Virus record (IMG/VR): IMGVR_UViG_3300031565_000315
Coordinates: 1-26,355 of that record
Reading direction: 5' to 3' (one strand)
Origin: a virus
Length of the DNA stretch: 26,355 nucleotides
The notes below the pieces were generated by a model that was not told where the DNA came from, ran no database searches, and saw nothing but the letters and a program-made list of their open reading frames with translations. Shown in pieces: positions 13,164 through 20,270 of the stretch. The first letter of the stretch is position 1, and every line of letters begins with the position of its first letter. The translations under genes were made by a program, and so were the position numbers.

Positions 13164-13997
13164 CTATGAATCATCAATAATAGAATCAACAGTAAAACCT
13201 ACAACATTTAAAAATTCTTCTTCTCCGATAACTTTTGTTCCAAGCGTTAAAGCCTTTTTTGATTTAGTGGTTTGTGAAGCTGGATCGGCCTGTACCAGAT
13301 AAGTAAGACCCTTCGAGACAGAAGATTTAAATTCTCCACCAAGAGATTCTACTACCTTCTTAGCATGACTACGTTTAATGTTTAATGCACCAGTAAAACA
13401 AAACGACTTACCTGTTAATTCTCCATCTTGCTTTTTCATGATCTCTACTCCATTTCGTAAGAGTTTAGCCAAAATTTTTCTTTTGTTTCTGATTCCCTTA
13501 TAAAACAAATTAGCTTTTACATTACCTATGCCTTCAAGGTTTTCTAGATCTTCTACAGACATTTCATAGATGTCGTCCAAATTGTCGAAACCAGCATTTA
13601 CTATTTTCTTACAAACTGTTCTACCTACGTTTGGGATGTTCAATCCAGCTAGGATAGTTTCAAGAGGAAGTTTTTTCTTTTTCTTTATGTTCCTAATTAT
13701 CTTAGTTGCTTTAGTTTTCTTGTAACCATCCATTAGAGTTAAATCATCTACAGTTAATCTATAAAGATCAGAAATATCTTTTACCTCAAATTCAAATAAA
13801 TTTGTGCTCATAATATCTTGTAAAAAAGCTGGACCAGCTTCTTCAATTTCTGTTACTTCTATCCATTTCAAAAAATCTCCAAGTCGTCTACCTGGACAAT
13901 CTTCGTTTGGACAAAATATATATTCACCTTCTCTAATTAATTTTGTGGAGCAGGATGGACAATCTTCAGGTGGTTTTATTTGACAACCGTTTTCCAT
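13164..13997 (-). CDS. ligB: NAD-dependent DNA ligase, C-terminal part (zinc finger, HhH, BRCT)
   Basis: A 277-residue second half of a LigA-type ligase. Four zinc ligands at C13, C16, C29 and C34; then the helix-hairpin-helix region (about 110-175, with NIPNVGRTVCKKIV and LEGIGNVKANLF); then a BRCT domain at about 195-270 (GKSFCFTGAL, VVESLGGEFKSSVSKGLTYLV). It contains no catalytic lysine, so it must assemble with the N-terminal half (14822-15922) to bind and seal nicks. The symbol follows the LigA/LigB naming of split phage ligases. It has its own AAGGAGG site, which lies inside the endonuclease gene; the overlap with that gene is 32 bases. No clear terminator follows. Confidence 0.88.
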   Translation of the reverse strand: MENGCQIKPPEDCPSCSTKLIREGEYIFCPNEDCPGRRLGDFLKWIEVTEIEEAGPAFLQDIMSTNLFEFEVKDISDLYRLTVDDLTLMDGYKKTKATKIIRNIKKKKKLPLETILAGLNIPNVGRTVCKKIVNAGFDNLDDIYEMSVEDLENLEGIGNVKANLFYKGIRNKRKILAKLLRNGVEIMKKQDGELTGKSFCFTGALNIKRSHAKKVVESLGGEFKSSVSKGLTYLVQADPASQTTKSKKALTLGTKVIGEEEFLNVVGFTVDSIIDDS

Positions 13998-14829
13998 TTA
14001 ATGCCTCCTTAAATAAATCCCTATTATTAAAACTTGACATAATAAAACTAACTTTAAGCTCTTTATCATAGTCAATCCCCAACGAATACTCTAATCTTTC
14101 AATTTCTTTTTCTTGTGTAATAATATGAGAATTCATATCATTTTTAAATGCATAATTATTTAAAGCTTTTATTTTCGCTTTATTTCTAGGATATTTCATA
14201 GCCCATTTAGGTTTTATTTCCCATAATTCTTTTATAGCACCATATTCCCATTCAAAGTAAAAATCTGGAATATATATGCGTTCTTGGTCTTCAAAAATAT
14301 AAGGAATTTGAAAAGGTTCAATAACAATTTTTGTAACTAATGGATGAGTTTCTAAAATAACAAAAATGCGCTTTTCCCAAGAAGATCTAATAATGACTGA
14401 TTTATCTGGAAATGTTTTTTCAGTTCCAGCTAATATTTCGTTATATTTTCCATATGTATAATTTCTATGTGTCTTAGCAACACCTCTAGATATTTTTATT
14501 TTTATTTCTTTTGTTCTAATATATTTTCCAGATATACCAATACCTTTTCCTTTTCTGTGCCTTTTAATTTTATTTATTGTTTCTTTGGTATGATTTCTTC
14601 CGTGCATGGGATTACCATGTGTTTTATAATACTCTTTAAAATGATACTGTACATTATTCTTTTTACTATATATTTTAGTTTTATTTATTTCTTCTTCAGA
14701 AAATACTGTTTTTAAGCCAAATTTATTTTTAAACTCATTAGTTGTAGTGTATCCATGAGACTGAATATGTTGTATAGTTAATCTTTTATATTCTTTTTTA
14801 CAAATTGGACAAATTATATATTTATGCAT
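13966..14829 (-). CDS. Homing-type endonuclease with PD-(D/E)XK-like core, inserted in the ligase
   Basis: A 287-residue protein. Residues 7-25 form a C2H2-type zinc finger (C7, C10, H21, H25). Residues about 71-120 hold two NUMOD3-like DNA-binding repeats (GNPMHGRNHTKETINKI and the basic GKYIRTKEIKIKISRG). The C-terminal half looks like a TnsA/VSR-type nuclease: E152 in RSSWEKR, EPFQIPY, P188-D189 in YIPDFYFEW and E204-I-K206 in LWEIKPK, i.e. a PD-(D/E)XK active site. NUMOD repeats are typical of homing endonucleases, although with HNH or GIY-YIG domains more often. Its start and stop overlap both ligase fragments, so it splits the ligase at the OB/zinc-finger border. The predicted target is an unsplit ligase gene at this junction. 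Confidence 0.78.
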   Translation of the reverse strand: MHKYIICPICKKEYKRLTIQHIQSHGYTTTNEFKNKFGLKTVFSEEEINKTKIYSKKNNVQYHFKEYYKTHGNPMHGRNHTKETINKIKRHRKGKGIGISGKYIRTKEIKIKISRGVAKTHRNYTYGKYNEILAGTEKTFPDKSVIIRSSWEKRIFVILETHPLVTKIVIEPFQIPYIFEDQERIYIPDFYFEWEYGAIKELWEIKPKWAMKYPRNKAKIKALNNYAFKNDMNSHIITQEKEIERLEYSLGIDYDKELKVSFIMSSFNNRDLFKEALNGKRLSNKTT

Positions 14830-15922
14830 CTATCTTTCCTTCTATATATGGTATTGTATCACCTCTTCTAGATACCAAAATCTTACAACCAATAAACAAT
14901 CCTAAATTCTGTATATTTGCATAGTTGTGTAAACTTGCTTTTCTTATATCAACACCTCCAATATGTACTTTATCAAAATGACCAACTGGTGTTAATCTTC
15001 CTGTCTTACCAACTTCCCACACTACATCACGTAAAATAGTTGATTTAGCTTTACTAGGAAACTTAAATGCTATCATCCCCTTTGGTCTGTTGTCCGTTAC
15101 ACCTAATCTATCTTGTATCTTTAAATCATTGCATTCGCAGACAAGTCCATCAATCTCATAATTTAAACTATCTCTTCGTGTCTCTTGATAGAAGTCATAA
15201 AGCTTAAATATTTCCTCAATAGAAACTACCTTATATGGTGGCATTTTTAAGCCGAGTGATTTCATAAATATTAATTGTTGTTCTTTAGTTTTAAAATCTT
15301 CTTTAGTATTAGTACAATAACAATCAAAATATTTTACTTGTAGATATTTTAATCTTTGATCTCGCTTCTTTCTACGTGTAAATCCAGCCGCTGCATTTCT
15401 AGGGTTTGAATAACCATCATCTTTGAAATGATTTTCAAAATCAGTTTTTGATATGATTACTTCACCACGTAGACTTCCAGAAAAGCCTGTTACTATCGGA
15501 TATACCCATTGTGCATGTCTAATGTTAGATGTTACGTTTTCCCCGATAACACCGTTACCGCGTGTTATAGCTTGTTTAAACTTTCCTTCTTCATAAACGA
15601 GTTCAATAGAAAGACCATCAAATTTTTCTGTTACTGCAAATACTTTTCCCCCTATTTTTTCAGCCCATTTTTTTAATTCTTCCTTTGTGTTTACTTTGCT
15701 CAAGGAATTCATGGAAATTAAATGTGCTGTTTTCGTTAAATGATTACTATGTACATCAGCACCAATGTCTTTTAATACAGGATGATCTGGATCTAGTTCA
15801 CGAAGTATGTTTTGTATACGATCAAAGCTAGAATCAGGCATAATAGGTTCACCAGTATAATAGGCTTCACTGGCTTCTCTATATAGTTTTACTAAATCAT
15901 CAATTTTTTTCTGGTGGTCCAT
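14822..15922 (-). CDS. ligA: NAD-dependent DNA ligase, N-terminal part (Ia, adenylation, OB)
   Basis: A 366-residue first half of LigA. Domain Ia carries YREASEAYYTGEP (NMN binding). The adenylation domain has the nucleophile K100 in EKFDG, SLRGEV and NPRNAAAGFTRR, IDGLVCEC and MIAFKFP (motif V). The OB fold ends RRGDTIPYIEGKIDA, just where the zinc finger begins in complete ligases. It can be adenylated by NAD+ in principle; joining needs the other half. In motif IV the Lys usual in LigA (DGxVxK) is replaced by Glu. The start at 15922 is chosen because AGGAG lies six bases before it, rather than the ATG at 15928. Confidence 0.9.
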   Translation of the reverse strand: MDHQKKIDDLVKLYREASEAYYTGEPIMPDSSFDRIQNILRELDPDHPVLKDIGADVHSNHLTKTAHLISMNSLSKVNTKEELKKWAEKIGGKVFAVTEKFDGLSIELVYEEGKFKQAITRGNGVIGENVTSNIRHAQWVYPIVTGFSGSLRGEVIISKTDFENHFKDDGYSNPRNAAAGFTRRKKRDQRLKYLQVKYFDCYCTNTKEDFKTKEQQLIFMKSLGLKMPPYKVVSIEEIFKLYDFYQETRRDSLNYEIDGLVCECNDLKIQDRLGVTDNRPKGMIAFKFPSKAKSTILRDVVWEVGKTGRLTPVGHFDKVHIGGVDIRKASLHNYANIQNLGLFIGCKILVSRRGDTIPYIEGKIDA

Positions 15923-16253
15923 CGTCATCTCCTAATACATATGATTCAGAACACAAGTCACAAAGAACACCCCAAGAAGGTAATTCATGAATCCAGGGTT
16001 CGTCTGGAGCTGCTGCCCAAGTTTTATTAAGCATTTTAGCAAGGGTGTGACCATGTTTATTTTTCTTAGCAGTCAATATAAACTCTAGATGCATATGATG
16101 ATTTATTTCTGGATTTGTTGTATTTAGATCTATTGGTAAAAAATTAGCCATTATTAGATCTATTGGTAAAAACTTAGCCATTATATCCATAAGATTTTCC
16201 CAATGTTCCTCTAAAGAAGCCCACCATTCTTTTTCGTTTTTTGGATAAGTCAT
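15900..16253 (-). CDS. Unknown protein with a 10-residue internal repeat
   Basis: A 117-residue protein starting MTYPKNEKEWWASLEEHWEN. Residues 25-44 hold two near-identical copies of IMA(K/N)FLPIDL, made by a 30-base tandem duplication. The later part has WGVLCDLCSESY (C-x2-C) and a Pro/Asp-rich end. GGAAGG precedes the ATG. It ends inside the ligase start region, overlapping it by 23 bases, so the ligase is translationally coupled. Function unknown. Confidence 0.62.
   Translation of the reverse strand: MTYPKNEKEWWASLEEHWENLMDIMAKFLPIDLIMANFLPIDLNTTNPEINHHMHLEFILTAKKNKHGHTLAKMLNKTWAAAPDEPWIHELPSWGVLCDLCSESYVLGDDDGPPEKN
16124..16183 (-). repeat. Two tandem 30-base units in coding sequence
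   Basis: 16124-16153 and 16154-16183 differ at one base (16143 versus 16173). The repeat is in frame and encodes the doubled IMA(K/N)FLPIDL segment. It is a recent slip or duplication. Confidence 0.9.
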
Positions 16254-16254
16254 T

Positions 16255-16452
16255 TTAACCTTCCTTTTTTCTATTTACATGATCGTCAACATCACAAAAA
16301 ACACAAATAGGCTGTGTTAAATTTCCTTCAATAAACACTTCCCATCCAGAATCATTAGCTTCTACAATAGGCTGTTTACACCTAGCACACAATAGTTTTT
16401 TATTACTATGTATTGGCTTTCCATTTACTGCTAATTCTTTGTCTTTGGACAT
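16255..16452 (-). CDS. Small zinc-ribbon protein
   Basis: A 65-residue protein starting MSKDKELAVNGKPIHS. CARC at 22-25 and CVFC at about 50-53 flank a hydrophobic strand pair (SGWEVFIEGNL), the classic spacing of a zinc ribbon. It is probably a nucleic-acid-binding or adaptor module. GGAGGAAT precedes the ATG. Confidence 0.7.
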   Translation of the reverse strand: MSKDKELAVNGKPIHSNKKLLCARCKQPIVEANDSGWEVFIEGNLTQPICVFCDVDDHVNRKKEG

Positions 16453-16469
16453 AATTTATTCCTCCGAAT

Positions 16470-16536
16470 GTTTATTTACTGAAACACCCCTATTTACTCA
16501 TGTAGTAAATAGGTCATATTTAGTAAATTACTATTT
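16470..16536. repeat. Cluster of TTTACT/AGTAAA elements with a 10-bp hairpin
   Basis: Between the genes at 16255 and 16531 the words TTTACT (16473-16478 and 16493-16498) and AGTAAA (16504-16509 and 16522-16527) recur, partly as inverted repeats. The best is a perfect 10-base stem (16489-16498 with 16504-16513, loop CATGT). No run of T follows on either strand. It may be an operator array or RNA processing element. Confidence 0.5.
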
Positions 16537-16836
16537 ATCCTTTACCCACGTAGTCGCTCGTCCACAAACGTCTTTTGCGTGTTTAGTTTGCATCTTAAGT
16601 GGGTCATTTATTTTACACGTCTTCAAAGGAAAACTACGTTCATATTCTTCTTTTAATAATTTTTTATCTTCATCTGTTAAAATTAAATTTCTTATAAATT
16701 CACCATTATTTTTTTCATTTCTAAGTTCTCTCAATTTTGTATTAGCCGAACACTCATTCTTGTCATCAACTATTCCAATAGGACAAGTATCTACAAATTC
16801 ACAATCGATACATGTGTGTTTTTTATCATCTGGCAT
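16531..16836 (-). CDS. Cys-motif protein, preceded by an attenuator-like hairpin
   Basis: A 101-residue protein starting MPDDKKHTCIDCEFVDTC; the Cys module CIDC...C...ECSA has the same layout as the genes at 7945 and 10827. A charged helical region and a basic C-terminus follow. Start 16836 has AAGGAG. Its promoter is at 16917-16944, and the leader contains a strong hairpin followed by five U (16850-16889) directly before the ribosome site, suggesting regulated readthrough. Confidence 0.7.
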   Translation of the reverse strand: MPDDKKHTCIDCEFVDTCPIGIVDDKNECSANTKLRELRNEKNNGEFIRNLILTDEDKKLLKEEYERSFPLKTCKINDPLKMQTKHAKDVCGRATTWVKDK

Positions 16837-16849
16837 ACTTTCTCCTTCT

Positions 16850-16910
16850 AAAAAGGCGGGAGGACCATGCAAAATTACATGGCCTTCCCTAGACAAGTTT
16901 TACCAACTCA
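16850..16910 (-). ncRNA. Candidate small RNA or attenuator leader
   Basis: From the predicted start near 16910 the RNA folds into a hairpin with 12-base arms (16889-16878 with 16869-16858; one mismatch, one G-U pair, eight-base loop), then GCC and five U (16854-16850). This has intrinsic-terminator form, yet it lies only five bases before the ribosome site of the downstream gene. Termination would give an RNA of about 60 bases; readthrough would express the Cys-motif protein. Confidence 0.55.
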
Positions 16911-16916
16911 ATGTTT

Positions 16917-16944
16917 ATTATACAAGAAAAAGTGGGTTTGTCAA
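16917..16944 (-). promoter_or_regulatory. Perfect sigma-70 promoter, 16-base spacer
   Basis: TTGACA (16944-16939), 16 bases ending CTTG, TATAAT (16922-16917) on the minus strand; start near 16910. It probably serves the Cys-motif gene and, by readthrough, the zinc proteins and ligase genes downstream. Confidence 0.88.
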
Positions 16945-16954
16945 CATTTTTTAT

Positions 16955-17028
16955 TAAAAGGCGAGAACCACAGTAGGGACAGTACTGTGGTTCTCTGAGA
17001 AATACGAAAGTCCCAAGACTTGCAGACT
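16955..17028 (-). ncRNA. Candidate stand-alone small RNA with terminator hairpin
   Basis: Between its own promoter (17035-17062) and the next promoter (16944-16917) there is no reading frame. The predicted RNA of about 73 bases holds a small hairpin (17021-17017 with 17012-17008, loop TTGG) and a perfect 13-base-pair hairpin (16995-16983 with 16975-16963, seven-base loop) followed by GCC and four U. The promoter, short RNA and terminator together form a complete sRNA gene pattern. Confidence 0.6.
16956..16995 (-). terminator. Rho-independent terminator, 13-bp stem
   Basis: Perfect 13-base arms (16963-16975 and 16983-16995), seven-base loop, then GCCTTTT on the minus strand. The U run is short, but the stem is strong. 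It also ends the long operon upstream (gene at 17064). Confidence 0.7.
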
Positions 17029-17034
17029 AATCAC

Positions 17035-17062
17035 ATTATACAACAAAAAACAGAAAAGTCAA
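17035..17062 (-). promoter_or_regulatory. Sigma-70-type promoter of the small RNA
   Basis: TTGACT (17062-17057), 16 bases ending GTTG, TATAAT (17040-17035) on the minus strand; start near 17028. It begins one base after the stop codon of the gene at 17064. Confidence 0.82.
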
Positions 17063-17063
17063 A

Positions 17064-17765
17064 TTAATCTTTATCTAACTCAACCCAAATAATAGCAGAT
17101 TCATCTAATAGTTCAAGTTGAATTGTTGCATCCCAAGAATAATCAGTGAGACAACCCCTAGTTGTTCGTACACAGTGATAATCAGATACTATATCCATTT
17201 TACATTTTGATTTGTCTATTCCAAAAATTTCATTTGGGGCAAGAAGCTCAAAAGAAAGTGTATGGGCTGTTGTACAGAGTAACATGTTTGTCACAATCCC
17301 AACATAGCCTGCAACAATTAACTCACGTTGATTTACAGGATCGATCCAACCTCCACAGTCTTCTACAACAGACTTAACTGCACATCTAGGAATATGTACC
17401 CAGACATCTTCAGCAGATGATCCTCTATCATCGAATTCTTTTCGTATGGTTTCGATTGCAGTTTTAAAGTTTTTTTGTTTTATTGATTTTCTACGAATCA
17501 AATTAATAAGTGCAGTGTCTTCTTGAAAAATAAGAGCTTGCCTTCCCCTATCTTGTTCCACCGCAAGTGTGTCTATGGTTTGATTGAAAAGATTTAATTT
17601 ATAGTTTATTAATATTTTAGGACTAGTTAATGAGCTATCTGATTCAGAACAGACCTTCCCACAAAGAGATTCATATTCTATTATTTCTTTCACGGCTGGA
17701 AGTAATGCCTCACTTATTTCAAATGGTTTACACTTATCAATAAGTTCTTGCATAGTAGCTGTCAT
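17064..17765 (-). CDS. Unknown protein, tandem paralog B; possible HK97-fold relation
   Basis: A 233-residue protein clearly related along its length to the neighbour at 17768: shared YES..GK.C, QDRGRQ..IFQED.ALI.L.R, IPR, DPV.QR.LI.AGY.G, FEL.A.NE.FGI, .ISDY.C and a final ELLD....WVELDK. The order (a QED stretch, then IPR...DPV.QR.L..AGY.G, then a terminal strand) faintly recalls the capsid or encapsulin type of HK97 fold, but this is only a pattern impression. Three insertions and extra Cys set it apart from paralog A. It is the last gene of the 24.3 to 17.1 kb operon. Start with GGGATG upstream. Confidence 0.65.
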   Translation of the reverse strand: MTATMQELIDKCKPFEISEALLPAVKEIIEYESLCGKVCSESDSSLTSPKILINYKLNLFNQTIDTLAVEQDRGRQALIFQEDTALINLIRRKSIKQKNFKTAIETIRKEFDDRGSSAEDVWVHIPRCAVKSVVEDCGGWIDPVNQRELIVAGYVGIVTNMLLCTTAHTLSFELLAPNEIFGIDKSKCKMDIVSDYHCVRTTRGCLTDYSWDATIQLELLDESAIIWVELDKD

Positions 17766-17767
17766 AG

Positions 17768-18565
17768 TTACATCCCTTTATCTAATTCTACCCAAACTAC
17801 ATTATCTTTATCTAGTAATTCAAATTGAATAGTTGCTTCCCAAAAACAACTGTTTGCTTTCTTTATGCATTTATAATCAGATATGACTTTCCTTTTACAG
17901 CTATCTTTATTTATTCCAAACAATTCATTTTGGGCAGTAAGCTCAAATATTAAAGTTCCAGCAGTTGTTATTATTTGTGTATATGGTTCACTATCTCTAA
18001 GACCACCAATGTATCCAGCCATAATTAAATCACGTTGTCGTACTGGATCAATAGCATTACTACATTCATTTACAATATCTGATACTAAACTTCTAGGGAT
18101 AAATATATAATCACATGTTAATTCTCTTTTAGCAAAGTCTTTGATGATAGTATTAAAAGCATCAGTAATATTCTTTTCTTTTTTTGGTTTTTTTCTAAGC
18201 AGATCAATTAGTGCTTTGTCTTCTTGAAAAATAATATTTTGTCTTCCTCTATCTTGTATGCGTGCTAATTTATCAATAGGAGATGTATTTAGATCTGATT
18301 CATATAAATTTAAATCATACCCAACCTTAATTTCAGTACCATTTAATTCTATTTTAGATTTAGTACATATTTTTCCATGTGTTGATTCATATTCCATGAC
18401 TTCTTTTACAGGATTAAGTAAGGCTTTTGATAATTCTAAAGTGTTACCATCATTAATAAATTCTCTAATATTATCATCTAATATTTTTGCTTGCTTTTTT
18501 TGTTCATCAGATCCAAAAATCTTTTCTATCTTCTCACATGTTTCTTTTTCTTTATCAGTTTGCAT
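17768..18565 (-). CDS. Unknown protein, tandem paralog A; possible HK97-fold relation
   Basis: A 265-residue protein, two bases upstream of its paralog. It has an extra N-terminal charged helix of about 40 residues (KEKETCEKIEKIFGSDEQKK), which could be a scaffold-like or targeting extension. The conserved core starts near residue 45. The capsid-like reading (FQEDKALIDLL, then IPRSLVSDIV, DPVRQRDLIMAGYIGGL, GTLIFELTAQNELFGI, ATIQFELLDKDNVVWVELD) is a weak pattern match. Tandem duplication of such a gene is unusual outside virion genes. It overlaps the upstream gene by 40 bases and has AAAGGT before its ATG. Confidence 0.65.
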   Translation of the reverse strand: MQTDKEKETCEKIEKIFGSDEQKKQAKILDDNIREFINDGNTLELSKALLNPVKEVMEYESTHGKICTKSKIELNGTEIKVGYDLNLYESDLNTSPIDKLARIQDRGRQNIIFQEDKALIDLLRKKPKKEKNITDAFNTIIKDFAKRELTCDYIFIPRSLVSDIVNECSNAIDPVRQRDLIMAGYIGGLRDSEPYTQIITTAGTLIFELTAQNELFGINKDSCKRKVISDYKCIKKANSCFWEATIQFELLDKDNVVWVELDKGM

Positions 18566-18795
18566 TGTTTTACCTTTCTTTGGTTATTTGAAAGTCTAGC
18601 TCTTTCTTCAGGAGAATCGATTGTCATGGTTGAGCCACAGCACTTAGACCAGCCATGGGCCATGCAATGAGCCGAATCAACACGCTGAGATCTGCCACAT
18701 TCAATACACCAGACACGATTACGCTTTAGTGCTGGAACATCTGCAACAATTTCCTTGTGTATATTCATAAATCCTTTTATTTGTTTTGCATTCAT
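18526..18795 (-). CDS. Small zinc-finger protein
   Basis: An 89-residue protein with CIECG near residue 30, H/C residues in DSAHCMAHGWSKCCGSTM, and a very basic C-terminus (KQCKLIKKKKHVRR). The Cys/His content fits a treble-clef or zinc ribbon that binds nucleic acid. The first ATG (18795) overlaps the upstream stop; a second ATG at 18768 has a better ribosome site (AAAGGATT) and is possible. Confidence 0.65.
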   Translation of the reverse strand: MNAKQIKGFMNIHKEIVADVPALKRNRVWCIECGRSQRVDSAHCMAHGWSKCCGSTMTIDSPEERARLSNNQRKVKQCKLIKKKKHVRR

Positions 18796-20096
18796 GGATT
18801 GTTCTTTTCACATTCCTGGCAATCAGTTCTATGTCCTGGCTTCAACCTACCACAACACAGTTGACGTTCTGTGTCTTCGGATTCATTTGTGGTAGTAAAA
18901 TTAGCTGCTGCTTTTTGTGCTTTATGTGCCAGTTGTTCAATATATTTGAGACAACCCATATAATCTATGTGCATCGAGCATAAGACACTATGCCAACTAG
19001 CGTGACGTTCAATGGTTTCTAGTGCAATAAACATATCTTGGATCTTAATTGTATCATCATCCATTGCTTTTCGGAGTGTATTAATTTGCCCTGCTGCCCA
19101 TTGTGGATTTGCAGTAACCATTGAATTATCTATCTCTTCTATCTTTTCTTGCAATCTCTTGTAAGCTGCATCAGGGTCAATACCTGTTGCATCCAAAACT
19201 TCAGCAGCTTCATCATCTGACATTGGTACTTCCAGGTTGATATTTTCAAAGCGTTCTAGTAAGTCAGGTGTGGTTGGATTGTCTTGAAGTGAATCATTGA
19301 CTATTTCTAATACACGTTTGCAAAGCTCCTGATACCACTCTATTACAGCAGGACCAATTTTATCTCCCTTCAATGTTCCTGCTTGGAGTTCAGAAGAACG
19401 TTGCAAACTCTCAAGTGCACCCCGCAATCTTTCGATTTCAGTCTGGGAATCATTATATGCATCTTCATATACTTCTTTGTTGTCTACAAGCTCACTCTTA
19501 AGAATGTCCAGCTTTGTTTTCATCACATCCATACCACGAATTTTTCCAAGATCATATCTATCATCCTGGAGACTTTGTATTTCAGCCTCAAGTTTTTCAA
19601 TCTTAACTTTGAGTTCTTTATTATCTATCTTTAGTCCAATTCGAAGATCATCAGCATGATTGCGATCTCGTATTGCTTTGTTAAAATCAACTAAGGCACA
19701 AGCCAGTGCATCTTTTGTGTATTCAAGCTCAGTTTTAAGTTTATCACGTTCGTCCCTTGATTTTTCAGCGGCTTCATACCAAAAGCGAGCTTCACCTTGT
19801 GAATATCCACATTCTCCATCTTCACGTTCTTCTGGACATGGTTGCTTTAGTAGTAATTCGTTGCGCTCTGCCTTTACGATCTCAAGCGCACCAATTGCAG
19901 CCCTACCAATCTTATCAACATCCTCAAGCCTTTTTATTTTGGCTTTTAGATTATATATTATATCCTGTCCTATCTCTGATGCATCTTGAATTCCTTCAAA
20001 TTCTTCTAACTGATCAATTAACCATTGTGCGTCTTCAACATCAAGACGACCTCCAAGAGCTATTCGATTATGTTTTATTTCGTCTAATCGAGTCAT
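18792..20096 (-). CDS. Long coiled-coil protein with C-terminal zinc knuckle
   Basis: A 434-residue protein, the largest in the window. Residues about 25-245 show heptad-like Leu/Ile/Lys/Glu patterns with breaks, i.e. extended coiled coils. A helical domain with acidic stretches follows (LEVPMSDDEAAEVLDATGIDPDAAYKR), then a Gln/Asp-rich part, and the last 20 residues carry LCCGRLKPGHRTDCQECE, a likely zinc knuckle. Base composition is visibly less AT-rich than neighbours. No enzyme motif. It might be a structural or scaffold-like protein or a DNA-end binding factor. Start with AAGGAAGGTGATT. Confidence 0.68.
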   Translation of the reverse strand: MTRLDEIKHNRIALGGRLDVEDAQWLIDQLEEFEGIQDASEIGQDIIYNLKAKIKRLEDVDKIGRAAIGALEIVKAERNELLLKQPCPEEREDGECGYSQGEARFWYEAAEKSRDERDKLKTELEYTKDALACALVDFNKAIRDRNHADDLRIGLKIDNKELKVKIEKLEAEIQSLQDDRYDLGKIRGMDVMKTKLDILKSELVDNKEVYEDAYNDSQTEIERLRGALESLQRSSELQAGTLKGDKIGPAVIEWYQELCKRVLEIVNDSLQDNPTTPDLLERFENINLEVPMSDDEAAEVLDATGIDPDAAYKRLQEKIEEIDNSMVTANPQWAAGQINTLRKAMDDDTIKIQDMFIALETIERHASWHSVLCSMHIDYMGCLKYIEQLAHKAQKAAANFTTTNESEDTERQLCCGRLKPGHRTDCQECEKNNP

Positions 20097-20099
20097 TAA

Positions 20100-20270
20100 T
20101 CACCTTCCTTTTATATTTAATACATTGCAAACGTTGTCATAAATCTTATTTACAAGTTGAGCTATTTTAACATCATCATTAGCCAGTAGTTTCATTTCTA
20201 TCCTAGTTTTCATGATTGAGTCATGTATTGCTGAGTAGAGTTTTGTTTTTCTTTCTGCGCTTAATTTCAT
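20100..20270 (-). CDS. 56-residue helical protein
   Basis: A small gene in a 170-base gap. It starts MKLSAERKTKLYSAIHDSIM and looks helical and basic, with one Cys and no motif. The ATG overlaps the upstream TGA by one base, AAGGAAGGTGATTG precedes it, and its own TGA lies three bases before the next ATG with the same ribosome motif. This packing makes a real gene likely. Function unknown. Confidence 0.6.
   Translation of the reverse strand: MKLSAERKTKLYSAIHDSIMKTRIEMKLLANDDVKIAQLVNKIYDNVCNVLNIKGR

Noticed and set aside
13966-14829. Ligase interruption as an intein or group I intron
   Set aside because: Each ligase half has its own stop or start with a ribosome site, there are no intein splice residues at the borders, and the whole gap is filled by one reading frame with no room for intron RNA.
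16439-16957. Plus-strand 172-codon frame
   Set aside because: It lies antisense to a Cys-motif gene, two promoters and hairpins that make sense on the minus strand; its peptide is low-complexity Phe/Ser/Leu.
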